From NCBI RefSeq assembly GCF_036013525.1, contig NZ_CP107853.1, positions 6,944,001 to 7,008,000 on the forward strand: a stretch of DNA of 64,000 nt. The letters are read 5' to 3'. The position numbers were made by a program, and so were the translations under genes. The notes under the pieces were generated by a model. It made no database searches. It saw nothing but the letters and a program-made list of their open reading frames with translations, and was not told the DNA's origin. Each line of letters begins with the position of its first letter. Position 1 is the stretch's first letter. The stretch is from Nonomuraea sp. NBC_00507. Lineage in GTDB: Bacteria; Actinomycetota; Actinomycetes; Streptosporangiales; Streptosporangiaceae. This document shows positions 15,224 to 24,279 of this stretch, in pieces.

Positions 15224-15664
15224 ATGCACGAACAGGAACTGCAGCAGATCGAGGCGAACGTCAGCCTCGCGATCGACCAGCTCGGACCTCTCAGTGACGT
15301 GAGCTTCGGTCTCAACCCGGAGTCCGTCGAGTGGGTCGAGGGCTTCATCGAGCGGCAGCGTTCCCGGCCGGACTTCGACCTGGAGCGGATCGGCGGCCTG
15401 GTCGGTGTGCTCGGCTCGTTCCTGGGCGCATGCGTCATCGCTGCCACGGGCGGCAGCTGGCACAAATCTGACGATGACGCATGGGGCGTGCTCCTTCCTG
15501 AAGGCACCATGGCCTTCCCGTTCGCGAAAATACGCAAGCAGTTTCGTGACGGGGTGGAAGCCGGCGAATCGATTGTCAGCTTCTACCGGATCGTGGTGGA
15601 CTTCATCGCCACGGGGAAGATGCGGGAGGCACGTGAGGGCGGTGCCGGCCCGCACGCAACCTGA
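15224..15664 (+). CDS. Conserved-looking cytosolic protein of unknown function
   Basis: A 146-residue acidic/amphipathic protein with no signal or membrane helix. It contains a segment VEWVEGFIERQR followed by a Gly-rich stretch GGLVGVLGSFLGACVIAATG and GGSWHKSDDDAWGVLLPEG, which loosely recalls small DUF3806-like or immunity-type folds, but I cannot assign a family. Start ATG 15224 directly follows a structured inverted repeat. It is not obviously operonic with either neighbour. Confidence 0.65.
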   Translation: MHEQELQQIEANVSLAIDQLGPLSDVSFGLNPESVEWVEGFIERQRSRPDFDLERIGGLVGVLGSFLGACVIAATGGSWHKSDDDAWGVLLPEGTMAFPFAKIRKQFRDGVEAGESIVSFYRIVVDFIATGKMREAREGGAGPHAT

Positions 15665-15730
15665 TCCCTTCCCCGTGGCTGCGGCCCGGCTCGAGGCCTC
15701 GCTGCGCACCCGGACCATCCACGCCGCGAC

Positions 15731-16342
15731 CTACGCGTGGTCGGCGCAGCAGGGTGTCGGGTTGGGCACCTCGGCCGGCGCGATGCGGCCGCCGGCGGCG
15801 GGCATCGCCTGCAGCGTCATCAGTCCGTCCCGCCACACCGGCCTGACATGGTCGGCCGTCGCGACCAGCACGTCATCGCCGGGCGGATCGGGGGAGGCGA
15901 GCACCACCACCCGTTCGATGGCGGACCTGCCCAGCAACTCGCCCACGCGCACAGTGCCCGTGAGCAGGTCACGGCCGGGATAGGCGACCACCCGCCCGCC
16001 CCGCCGCGCCTCGTGCTCCGCCGCCGCCAGCGCCGCCCCGTCCGCCAGCGGCCCGGCACGGTGCTCGCCGAGCACCCACGACACGTCCGCGGGAACGCCC
16101 GCGACCGACTCCGAGCCGGACGCCGCTACCGACGCCGCTACCGACTCCGCTACCGACTCCGCGGCTGATTGCGGCACGGCCAGCGAGCACGCCACGTGCG
16201 GGTCGCCGCCTGCCGCGTCCGCCGGGACGAAATGGGTGCATCCGATGGCGTCGCCCGGCAGGCCGAGCGCCTGCGCCACGGTGTGGAGCAGGTGCTCGGC
16301 CTGCTGAAGGGTTCGCGACCCCGCGTTGAAACCGAGGATCAT
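15731..16342 (-). CDS. Protein of unknown function coupled to the PHP-type phosphoesterase
   Basis: A 203-residue protein starting MILGFNAGSRT. Its ATG overlaps the stop of the upstream PHP gene as ATGA, so they are coupled. A central Ser/Ala/Val/Glu-rich stretch (about residues 60-80) is encoded by a 12-bp tandem repeat. The flanks contain well-ordered beta/alpha-like sequence (VRVGELLGRSAIERVVVLAS) that could be a small nucleotide- or sugar-binding fold, but I recognise no family. The C-terminus is Cys-rich (PTPCCADHA). Confidence 0.6.
   Translation of the reverse strand: MILGFNAGSRTLQQAEHLLHTVAQALGLPGDAIGCTHFVPADAAGGDPHVACSLAVPQSAAESVAESVAASVAASGSESVAGVPADVSWVLGEHRAGPLADGAALAAAEHEARRGGRVVAYPGRDLLTGTVRVGELLGRSAIERVVVLASPDPPGDDVLVATADHVRPVWRDGLMTLQAMPAAGGRIAPAEVPNPTPCCADHA
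16122..16157. repeat. Three 12-bp tandem repeats inside a gene
   Basis: GCCGCTACCGAC is repeated three times with one base change per copy. In the minus-strand gene it encodes the low-complexity Ser-Val-Ala run. Being a multiple of three, copy-number change would keep the frame. Confidence 0.75.
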
Positions 16343-18051
16343 CGGCGCGGAAGCACCCAGATTGGGTTGCTGTAGAACCAGAGGTCGTTCCACGGGTTGG
16401 CGTTGCCGTACACGTCGATCGCCGGCCCGTGCGGGTCCACGGCCGCGCCCAGCAGGCCCGGCGCGCTGCGCTTGCCGTCGGTGCCGCGCAGCCGCACGTA
16501 CACCGGCCGGTCGATCACGCCCAGCTGGTACGTGAACGTCACGGTCCCGCTGTTCTTGTTCACCTCGTACGACTGCACGACCTTCGTGTTCGGCGTGGTG
16601 AAGGCGTCTTTGTCGGCGGCCGGGCCGGTGACGTCACCCTGGATGACGTCCACCCGGGCCAGCGTCGGCACGACCTGCGCCCAGTTCGGCCGCCCGGCGA
16701 GAGTGATCTCGATGGCCAGCTCGGCCCGCGCCCCCTGCCGCACGTGCAGGGTGTCGCCGAGGGTGACCCCGCGCTGCCCGGTCCCGGCCGCCCGCGCCCG
16801 CACCACCAGCCCGCTGATCAGCCCGCCGTGGTCGACCCAGATCCGCCCGGCGCGCAGACCCTCCATGACGGCCCGGTAGTCGAAGCCCTGGCTGCCGACG
16901 TGCGTCCGGCTGTAGTAGCCGGGCCAGAAGTCGCCGGAGCCGAAGTTGGCCACACCCTTGTAGATAGGGTCCTCGTACTTGCCGTTGGCGTTGAAATCGC
17001 TGCCCGGGCCGCGGTCGCTGGTGTCGCCGTGCACCCAGTGCGCGTCGGAGTTCGCGGTGATCCACCACGGCTTGCCCTCCGCCAGGAGGCTGTCCCACAG
17101 CCCGCCCACAGTGGAGGTCATCCAGTCGAACCCGCCGAAGGTCTTGTAGCTCTCGGCCGGGTACGCGCGGAAGGAGTCCGCGCCCGGGTTGCTGTCGTAG
17201 TAGCCGCGGCCGCCGCCCGGGCCGTTCGGCTTGGCGATGCCCGCCGCCTGGTGGCCGGGAGCGCCCTCCATGCCGACCGCGATCGACGGCTGGGCGTCCC
17301 GCCACCCGCGGATCTCGTGCGGCGAGTCCAGGCCCTTCCTGGACGGGTGGTTGGCGAGGAACAACGCGTCAGGAACCCGGCGCCGCCTGACGGCCTCGGC
17401 CAGGAAGTTCAGCCCGGCGATCGCCAGGGCCTCGTTCTGCGGCGTGCTCGCCCCGGCGCCCTTGATCGAGCCGTCGAAGGAGCTCTCGAACTCCTTCAGC
17501 GTCGCCACCTCGTTGCTGCCCGGGGCGACGAACACCGTGCCGTGCTCGGCGGCCGGGATGTTCCACTCCAGTCCCTGGAAGACCAGCGTGTCCTTGATCG
17601 CCTCGCGGGCGGCCACGATGTCCGGGTTGACCTTGTCCACGCCGATCTTCGCGTGCGTCGCGCCGCCGTGGTCGGTGATGACCATCCAGCCCAGCCCGTA
17701 CGCGTTGCCGTGCCGTACCTGGTCGATGACCCGGTAGATGCCGTCCGAGCTGTACTGGGTGTGGATGTGGTGGTCGCCGGCCAGCCACAGGTAGCCGTCC
17801 TTCGGCTCCCGCCCGCGCCCCGCGATCTGCTGCTCGCCGTCCGCCGCCGCGACGCCCGGCGTCCCCAGCACGCCGGCGGCCGCGAGCCCCGCCCCGAGCA
17901 GGCCCGCCCGCCGGAACATCCGCCGCCGGGACAACTGCCCCGGAGACAGCTCGCCGTCCGGAATCGAAAGATCTCGCGCCGCCGCGCCGTCCCCTTCGTG
18001 CGGCTGCTCGTGCTTGTGGTCGTGCTCGTGGTGATGGTGCCCGTGGCCCAT
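16339..18051 (-). CDS. Tat-exported PHP-domain metal-dependent phosphoesterase with His-rich N-terminus
   Basis: A 570-residue protein. The first 20 residues are a His/Glu-rich metal-binding stretch (GHGHHHHEHDHKHEQPHEGD), unusually placed before a twin-arginine signal (SRRRMFRRAGLLGAGLAAAG). The mature domain carries PHP metal motifs: GDHHIHTQYSSDG, VITDHGG, FQGLEWN, FLANHPSRKG and ITANSDAHW. It is predicted to be an exported phosphodiesterase or phosphatase. ATG 18051 is the most likely start (GGAG eleven bases upstream); a GTG at 18090 is also in frame. It overlaps a downstream gene of unknown function (ATGA). Confidence 0.87.
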   Translation of the reverse strand: MGHGHHHHEHDHKHEQPHEGDGAAARDLSIPDGELSPGQLSRRRMFRRAGLLGAGLAAAGVLGTPGVAAADGEQQIAGRGREPKDGYLWLAGDHHIHTQYSSDGIYRVIDQVRHGNAYGLGWMVITDHGGATHAKIGVDKVNPDIVAAREAIKDTLVFQGLEWNIPAAEHGTVFVAPGSNEVATLKEFESSFDGSIKGAGASTPQNEALAIAGLNFLAEAVRRRRVPDALFLANHPSRKGLDSPHEIRGWRDAQPSIAVGMEGAPGHQAAGIAKPNGPGGGRGYYDSNPGADSFRAYPAESYKTFGGFDWMTSTVGGLWDSLLAEGKPWWITANSDAHWVHGDTSDRGPGSDFNANGKYEDPIYKGVANFGSGDFWPGYYSRTHVGSQGFDYRAVMEGLRAGRIWVDHGGLISGLVVRARAAGTGQRGVTLGDTLHVRQGARAELAIEITLAGRPNWAQVVPTLARVDVIQGDVTGPAADKDAFTTPNTKVVQSYEVNKNSGTVTFTYQLGVIDRPVYVRLRGTDGKRSAPGLLGAAVDPHGPAIDVYGNANPWNDLWFYSNPIWVLPRR

Positions 18052-18197
18052 GACTTCGCGTTCTCCGTCCCGCCGGAAATGAGGGTGCACCGGCTACGGC
18101 GGGAGCGTGGCGGAACGGGATGAAGCGGACATGAACACCAAGAGATCAACGTCTGCCTGTGAGCTGTGAAAACAGGGGGCGTCGGCACGCGGGGAGG

Positions 18198-18226
18198 CCT
18201 GGAGGCGGACGCTTGGCCTCCAGGCG
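18198..18226. terminator. Hairpin at the decayed end of a relic gene
   Basis: GCCTGGAGGC (18198-18207) pairs perfectly with GCCTCCAGGC (18217-18226) across a 9-base loop. It sits between the relic gene and the PHP gene, both read leftwards, and may act as terminator for the relic gene. Confidence 0.45.
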
Positions 18227-18232
18227 GTCGGC

Positions 18233-18787
18233 CTCGCCGCGTGGCGAGGATCTCGCGCCCCCGCTCCGGCGTGATCAGGGCCGCGACCTCGGGGTGGGCC
18301 AGCAGTGCGATCGGCTCGATGTGATCTTCGCCCATCGGTCGCCACACCGCCAGGGCTTCGCGCAGCATCGGCCACGGGTCGGCCCCTGGAGCGGCGCGGG
18401 CGGCGCGCACCGCGGCGTCGAACTCCGCGTTGCCGAACCGGACGCGGAACCCGGGCTCGGCCGCCCGCTCGGGGAAGCCGGAGACCAGCCGCCTCACCGT
18501 GTCGGACCCGAGCTGGGCCAGGGTGTCCCGAACGGAGAGATTGGAGAAGCGCCCGGCCAGCTCGTGCGCGGACAGCACCTCGGCCGTCAGGAGATCCTCA
18601 TCCGGCCGCGCGGCGGCCTCGTCGCCGTGCCGCAACACCGACAGGATCGTCTGGCCCGCCGCATGATCGCCTCTTCTCGTCCCACTCGCGCTGAGTCTGG
18701 CACTGCGAGCGGTCCAGGGCGTGGAATCCGGCGTACAGGTCGTACATCAGTTCGTAGAAGGAGCCGTGCCGCTGCGGCCGAGGTCAC
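18233..18787 (-). pseudogene. Frameshifted relic of an unknown actinobacterial gene
   Basis: Protein-like sequence continues across different frames on the minus strand. A GTG at 18787 with GGAGG upstream begins MTSAAAA. From about 18768 to 18673 a second frame reads HGSFYELMYDLYAGFHALDR and on to REWDEK. From about 18662 a third frame reads AAGQTILSVLRHGDEAAA and continues through LSAHELAGRFSNLSV to LITPERGREILA, then runs on without a natural stop into the PHP gene. At least two small indels are needed to restore one protein. The original function is unknown to me. Confidence 0.65.
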
Positions 18788-19001
18788 GCCTCAGCCTCCG
18801 CTACCTGTGCGGCCGAGGCGGGGGCGTACCCGAGCCACTCGCGCTCATCTCAGCAGACGCCCCCGACATCGCGGGCGCGCAATCCCGGTCTCCTCGTGGA
18901 ACCCAGCCGCGACGACACCTGCTTCGGAGGATTCGGGCTGCAACGGAGTCCCTCTGTGAACCGATGACTCTGTGGAGCGACCTGGCGACGGGGGGAGACG
19001 C

Positions 19002-19286
19002 GTGGGGCTGCACGGTGAAGCGGTCGAGCTGCTGCGAGACGCGCTGACGTGGTGGACGCTGCCGGCGGCGGCCTGGGTGGACGTGGAAGTGGTGGTCGGC
19101 AGGCTGGAGTCCTCGGGCGACGTGGCGGTCGAACTCGGCCACTTGGAGCTGGCCGGACCGATGCGGATCAGCACCTGGTACGGCGACCAGCCCGTGGTGC
19201 CGATGCCTGAGGAACTGCGAGAGCGGGTCAACGAGCTGATCCACACCCTGACCCTCGACACTGAGGACGCCGATGGAGCCTGCTGA
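19002..19286 (+). CDS. CATRA system-associated small protein
   Basis: A 94-residue protein with an amphipathic helix-rich N-terminus (HGEAVELLRDALTWW), a short beta segment HLELAGPMRIS and a C-terminal helix PMPEELRERVNELIHTL. It matches my memory of the small partner found before CHAT-protease/TPR genes in actinobacteria and named CATRA-associated. The GTG start at 19002 is chosen for the GGGGGAG six bases upstream. It overlaps the next gene by 14 bases, and the three genes 19002-24164 form one translationally coupled operon. The biochemical role is unknown; it may be a regulator or adaptor. Confidence 0.8.
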   Translation: MGLHGEAVELLRDALTWWTLPAAAWVDVEVVVGRLESSGDVAVELGHLELAGPMRISTWYGDQPVVPMPEELRERVNELIHTLTLDTEDADGAC

Positions 19287-20454
19287 CTTGGCCAACCCCG
19301 CTCTGATCGTCCACGTGTTCGCCGGCGCCGACGGCCCGCAGGCCCGGGAGCACGAACGGCGGCTGCGCGAGATCTGGGACGCGCTCGGTGACCGGCTCGG
19401 CATGCCCGTGACGCATGCCGGGCCGATCGAGGTGCGCACCGCGGACGGGGACTCGGGACGGCAGGCGCTGCTGCGCCGGGAACGCGACATGCGCTGCCTG
19501 AGCGTGGCGTTGACGGGCGGGACCTGGCGGGAGCTGAACGAGCTGTGGCGCGAGTGCGCGGGTGACGCCGGCGCGTGGGCCATGGGCGAGTGCCGGCTGT
19601 TCGTCGCCTATCCGCGCACCGCGCCGACCGCGCGGCGGACGAACGCGGTCCTGCGGGCGCTGCCCGAGCCGTACTCGCGGGGCCGGATGGCGACGGTCAG
19701 AGGCGTGGCGGTGTGGGAGGTCGGCTTCGACGATGACGAGCGCAGCCGGCGGACGTTCGCGATGCTGGCGCCGCCCGAGCTGGAGGCCAAGCTCGACGCG
19801 TGGGCCTGGACGCGTGGAGATGACCGGATGCCGCCGCTGGTGCGGCACCTCATGCACGCCGCCAAGCTCCGCTACGAGCTGCGCGTCTATCGCCAGGGCA
19901 AGGGCTTCCGCGCCGCCCGCCACCGGGTGGACGAACAGGTGGAGACCCTGCTGAAGACGCTCGGCGGCGACGACCTGCCGGCCGCTCGGCGTGAGCTGGC
20001 GGTCCGGCAGACCGCCGAGGCCGGCCTGATCTGGACCCTGACCAGGCTGCGGGAGATGCAGACGACCGTGGGGATCGCCCGGCACAACATGCGGGAGCAG
20101 TCCCTGGGCGACGACCTGGACCTGGCCGACTGGCTCCGCATGCGCCTGGACGACGATCTCGCCTACGCCGAGGCGACGCGGGAACGCGCCCGCGAGATCG
20201 GCGCCATCGCCGATCAGGTGATGGCGGAGCGGTTGCAGCGTAGGGCGGAGGAGACCGAGCGCCGCTGGGAGCGGTTCCGCGTGCTGGAGACGGCCGTGGT
20301 CGGGATGCTGCTCATGGTGCTGGCCGCGATTCAGGCACTGGGTTACCGCGTGCCCGTTCCCGAGAGCGTCAAGCCGGTCATCGTGGGAGGGCTGGGCCTG
20401 ACGGCTTTCGCGCTGACCGCGTTCGGCTTCTTCAGATGGCGGAGGAGACCATGA
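19273..20454 (+). CDS. CATRA conflict-system membrane protein (caspase/TPR-associated)
   Basis: A 393-residue protein: a globular N-terminal domain opening with LIVHVFAGADGPQ, a long helical, probably coiled-coil region (about 200-335, rich in Arg/Glu), then two transmembrane helices near the C-terminus (about 338-355 GMLLMVLAAIQALGY and about 368-386 VIVGGLGLTAFALTAFGFF) with a basic tail. The hairpin of two helices suggests membrane insertion with the bulk in the cytosol. It overlaps both neighbours (14 and 4 bases). Within the module it is a candidate membrane effector or an anchor for the protease. That role is inference. Confidence 0.82.
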   Translation: MEPADLANPALIVHVFAGADGPQAREHERRLREIWDALGDRLGMPVTHAGPIEVRTADGDSGRQALLRRERDMRCLSVALTGGTWRELNELWRECAGDAGAWAMGECRLFVAYPRTAPTARRTNAVLRALPEPYSRGRMATVRGVAVWEVGFDDDERSRRTFAMLAPPELEAKLDAWAWTRGDDRMPPLVRHLMHAAKLRYELRVYRQGKGFRAARHRVDEQVETLLKTLGGDDLPAARRELAVRQTAEAGLIWTLTRLREMQTTVGIARHNMREQSLGDDLDLADWLRMRLDDDLAYAEATRERAREIGAIADQVMAERLQRRAEETERRWERFRVLETAVVGMLLMVLAAIQALGYRVPVPESVKPVIVGGLGLTAFALTAFGFFRWRRRP

Positions 20455-23400
20455 ACCCCGAGGTTCACATCGCCAGGTTCCTGCAGACCCGTGATCTGCG
20501 GGAGCTGGAGTCCGGCATCGCCGCCTACCACAGGGAGATCGCCCGCGACCCTGATCCGCTGCTGCTGACCGGCCTCGGCAACGCGATGAGCATGCGCTTC
20601 GACGCGCTCGGGCAGGAGCCGGACCTGACCGAGGCGATCACGCTGCACCGCCGCGCGGTGGCGGCCCTGGCGGGAAAGCCCGGATTGGCCGAGGCCCAGG
20701 CCGGTCTTGCGACCGTGCTGGGGAATCACCGGCACATCGCCGGCCATCACCTGGACGAGGTGCTGCAGCTGTATGCGTCGGCGCTGCGCGGTGACCTGGT
20801 GGACAGGCCGCTGGTGCTGGCCAACCACGGCATGGCGCTGGTGCTCGGCTACCAGATCACGGGCGACAGGCGGCACCTGCTCGACGGCATCGACGCGTTA
20901 CGCGTGTCCGTGCGGGCCACGGACCCGGCGCACGCCGCCTACCTGTGGCGGCTGGCCAAACTGGCCAGCACCCTGGTGATGGCCAACGACGATCCGGACC
21001 GCGCCGCGGAGCTGAAGGAAGCCCTCCATGTCATCCGGGAGCGGTACGCGCAGGCCCCCGAGCCCGTCAAGCAGGAGATCCAACTGCTCGTCGGGGCGCT
21101 CCTGCACGCGGATGAGATTCCCGTCCTCCCGCCCGAGCAGTGGGAGCAGATCCGCCGCTCCATGGCCGGCCACCTGCCCTCCGGCCCGCAAGCCCGTCCC
21201 CAATTCCTGGCTGGTCTGGGCGGCATGCTGATCGAGGACGTGCGCCGATCAGGCCGGCTCGAACGTGCCGATCAGGCGGCCGAGCTGCTGCGCCAGGCCG
21301 TGGCTCAGACACCGCCCGGCTACCCCCAGCTGGCCGAGTTGTACATTGGGCTCGGCGCCGTCCTCGGCCTGCGCATGGAGTTCAGCGGCACGTACGAGGA
21401 CCTCGACGAGATGATCGACGCCCTGCGACGCGGGGTCGCGGCGGCCAGGCCCGGCGACGACAACGCCGGAATGTACCACTCGGACCTGGGCAACGGGCTG
21501 ATGCTGAAGTTCCGGCTCGGCGGCGGCCTGACCGTGCTCAACGAGGCCATCGCCTGTTACCGGCGGGCCCTGGCCGTCTCGCCGGACCATCCGGAACGGG
21601 CCATGGCGTACACCAGCCTCGGCTCGGCGCTGTTCTTCAGATACGACCTGACCGGAAAAGCGCCCGATCTCGACGAGGCGATCGACAGCCACCGCACGGC
21701 CACGTCGCTGACCGCTCCTGAGCACGCCAACTACGCGCTGTATCTGGCCAACCTGGGCGGCGCGTTGGAGCAGCGCTACAAGGTGACCCGCCGGGGCGAG
21801 GACTCCGAAGAGGCGGCGAAGGTGTTGCGCGAGGCGGTGGCCGCCACGCCGGAGACCAGCCCGTACCGCCCCGGCCATCTCGCGAACCTCGCCGAGATGC
21901 TGCTCGAGCGCTACAGGTTCACCGGGCAGAGCGCGGCGCGGGAGGAGGCCGACGAGCTGTTGCGCGAGGCCATGGGAACGATTCAGCCGGGAAACATCCA
22001 AGGGCCCTTGGTCCTCAACAGCCTCGGCACCGTGCTCATGGAGGGAGAGGAGGACATCGACGGGGCGATCGGCGTGTTCCGCCGCGCCCGCGATGCCGCC
22101 CCGGCCCGCACCTGGACGCGGACCCTCGCGACCGTCAACCTGGCCAATGCGCTGCTGTTGCGGTCCACGTCGAAGGAGACACCCAGGGCTCAGCTGGCGG
22201 CGATCACACGGCTGCTGGACCCGGCCGCCGAGAAGGGCATGTGGAGAAAACTGCTGCGGGGGGACCGCCGGGTGGAGGAGACGCCGGACCTGGACGAGGC
22301 GGTCGCGCTCTTCACCGAGGCGATCAAGGCCGACCCGCCCGGTGGTCCCGTCGCCTATAACGGGCTGGGCCTGGCGCTCAGCACGCGTTACGGACTCACC
22401 GGCAAGCCCAGGACACTCCTGCAGGCCGTCCGCGCCGCCCGCACCGCGGTCGAGACGTCGGCCCCCGGCGACTCGACCCGATCGATCGCGCTGTACTACC
22501 TGGCAGAAGTCCTTGTCGAGCAGTGGGAGCTGACCCGGGCGGAGGCCGACCGTGACGAGGCGCTGGCCCGTTTCCGCGAGGCCACCCAGGTGGAGACCGC
22601 CTCGGCCGGCTGGCGGGCGAGCGTGGGCAAACGCTGGGGCGAGGTCGCCATGGAGGCGGGCCTGGCCGTCGAGGCCGTCGAGGGGTTCGCCGTCGCGGTG
22701 GCCGCCCTGGACGAGGCGGCCTGGCGCGGGCTGGGCCGCGCCGACCAGGAGCGAATCCTGGGCGAATACGAGAGCCTGGCCCGCGACGCCGCCGCGGCGG
22801 CGATCAGGACCGGCGACGCCGGCCGGACGCTCGAACTGCTCGAACAGGGCAGAGGCGTCATGTTCGCCCAGGTCATCGGGGACCGCGCCGCCTACGACCG
22901 GCTGCGCGCGGCGGCGCCGGAACTGGCCGACCGATTCGGCGAGGTGCAGGATGAGCTGGACGCGGCCGAGCGTATGGACCTGAACGAAGACCTGGCCCTG
23001 TCCGGTGGCAGCGGCGGACCCGGAGCCCTGGGGATGGCAGGCGGCCCGAGTGCCGATCGCCGCCGGCTTCTGGATCACCGGCACACGCTGGCGCGCCGCC
23101 GCCGCGAGATCCTCGAGGCGATCAGGAAGCTGCCGGGCTTGACCGACTTCCTGCGCCCGCCGCACGCCGACGGCTTGCTGGCCGCCGCCGAGGACGGCCC
23201 CGTCGCGGTGGTGAACGTCAGCCGCCACGGCTGCGACGCGCTGCTCGTGACCTCCGAGGGCGTGCGGGTCGTTCCACTCGACTTCACCGCCTCCGCGGCC
23301 CAGGACCAGGCCGACCGGTTCGTCGCGGCCCTGCGCGGCAAGGCCGTCGACGAGGTGACCTCGTGCCTGGACTGGCTGTGGGCGCACGTCACCGGCCCGG

Positions 23401-24164
23401 TGCTGGAGGCACTCGGCCCGCTGCGCCGGATCTGGTGGTGCCCGACCGGCCCGCTGACCCTGCTGCCGCTGCACGCCGCCGGATCGGCACTCGATCTGGT
23501 CGTCTCCAGCTACACGCCCACGTTGCGGGCGCTCATGCACGCCCGCGGGCAGTCCGGGCCGCGGGCCGAGCGGCGTGTCCTGCTGGTCGGCGTCCCTGAG
23601 GTTCCCGGCGACGCCGCGCTGAAAGGCGTGGTCCGCGAGCTGGAGGCGGCCAGGCGCTGGCTTCCCGGCGCGCGGGAGCTGACAGCGGACGACGCGACTT
23701 GCGAGCAGGTGCTCAGCGCGCTGGATGACACCGCATGGGTGCACTTCGCCTGCCACGCCGCCCAGCGGCTGCACGACCCCTCCCACGCCAGGCTGATCCT
23801 GCACGACCGGCCGCTGACCGTGCGTGAGCTGGCCGCCCGCCGCCTCGGGCAGGCCGAGCTGGCGTTCCTGAGCGGGTGCGAGACCTCGCGCGGCGGGACC
23901 GTGCTGACCGACGAGGCGGTGAGCATCGCCTCCGCCATCCAGCTCGCCGGGTTCCCGCACGTGATCGGCACGCTCTGGCCGATCGCCGACGTGCACGCCC
24001 CGGCCGTGGTCGACGCGGTGTACGCGATGCTCACGGCCGGCGGCACCCGCGAGCCGCATCCGCACGGAGCGGCCGCCGCCCTGCACGCCGCCGTCCGCTC
24101 CCTGCGCGACCGCCGCCCCGGCTTCCCGATCTTCTGGGCCCCGTACGTGCACATCGGACCCTGA
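20451..24164 (+). CDS. TPR-repeat CHAT-domain caspase-like protease, CATRA module
   Basis: A 1237-residue protein. Residues about 1-800 are an array of helical tetratricopeptide-like repeats (for example the unit around LDEAIDSHRTATSLT). After a Gly-rich linker (about 845-865) comes a CHAT domain from about 900. Its catalytic dyad is visible: His1102 in HFACHAAQ and Cys1143 in FLSGCETSRGG, 41 residues apart, as in caspase-like CHAT proteases. ATG 20451 is chosen because it overlaps the previous stop as ATGA and GGAGGAG lies just upstream; ATG 20436 is also in frame. The TPR array is the likely sensor, and the protease the switch of a conflict or cell-suicide system. Confidence 0.92.
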   Translation: MNPEVHIARFLQTRDLRELESGIAAYHREIARDPDPLLLTGLGNAMSMRFDALGQEPDLTEAITLHRRAVAALAGKPGLAEAQAGLATVLGNHRHIAGHHLDEVLQLYASALRGDLVDRPLVLANHGMALVLGYQITGDRRHLLDGIDALRVSVRATDPAHAAYLWRLAKLASTLVMANDDPDRAAELKEALHVIRERYAQAPEPVKQEIQLLVGALLHADEIPVLPPEQWEQIRRSMAGHLPSGPQARPQFLAGLGGMLIEDVRRSGRLERADQAAELLRQAVAQTPPGYPQLAELYIGLGAVLGLRMEFSGTYEDLDEMIDALRRGVAAARPGDDNAGMYHSDLGNGLMLKFRLGGGLTVLNEAIACYRRALAVSPDHPERAMAYTSLGSALFFRYDLTGKAPDLDEAIDSHRTATSLTAPEHANYALYLANLGGALEQRYKVTRRGEDSEEAAKVLREAVAATPETSPYRPGHLANLAEMLLERYRFTGQSAAREEADELLREAMGTIQPGNIQGPLVLNSLGTVLMEGEEDIDGAIGVFRRARDAAPARTWTRTLATVNLANALLLRSTSKETPRAQLAAITRLLDPAAEKGMWRKLLRGDRRVEETPDLDEAVALFTEAIKADPPGGPVAYNGLGLALSTRYGLTGKPRTLLQAVRAARTAVETSAPGDSTRSIALYYLAEVLVEQWELTRAEADRDEALARFREATQVETASAGWRASVGKRWGEVAMEAGLAVEAVEGFAVAVAALDEAAWRGLGRADQERILGEYESLARDAAAAAIRTGDAGRTLELLEQGRGVMFAQVIGDRAAYDRLRAAAPELADRFGEVQDELDAAERMDLNEDLALSGGSGGPGALGMAGGPSADRRRLLDHRHTLARRRREILEAIRKLPGLTDFLRPPHADGLLAAAEDGPVAVVNVSRHGCDALLVTSEGVRVVPLDFTASAAQDQADRFVAALRGKAVDEVTSCLDWLWAHVTGPVLEALGPLRRIWWCPTGPLTLLPLHAAGSALDLVVSSYTPTLRALMHARGQSGPRAERRVLLVGVPEVPGDAALKGVVRELEAARRWLPGARELTADDATCEQVLSALDDTAWVHFACHAAQRLHDPSHARLILHDRPLTVRELAARRLGQAELAFLSGCETSRGGTVLTDEAVSIASAIQLAGFPHVIGTLWPIADVHAPAVVDAVYAMLTAGGTREPHPHGAAAALHAAVRSLRDRRPGFPIFWAPYVHIGP

Positions 24165-24279
24165 CCGAAGATGATCTCGGGTCGGGGGATGGGCGAATAC
24201 TGCAGGCAGCTCTCGCCGTCACATCGCCACAGCGCCCGGCGAATGCGCGGGGCCCGCAAACGGGGCCCGGCCACCTCAC

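Noticed and set aside
16429..18123. 564-codon plus-strand frame over the PHP gene
   Set aside because: No domain and shadow-type composition; the PHP metal motifs are on the minus strand.
18801..19583. Minus-strand frames over the start of the CATRA operon, one with a Nudix-like EETG run
   Set aside because: The similarity is limited to a few residues at the end of a shadow frame; the plus strand has coupled genes with good ribosome-binding sites.
21249..24152. 967-codon open frame antisense to the CHAT gene
   Set aside because: Low-complexity translation with no motifs; the plus frame has TPR repeats and the CHAT His-Cys dyad.
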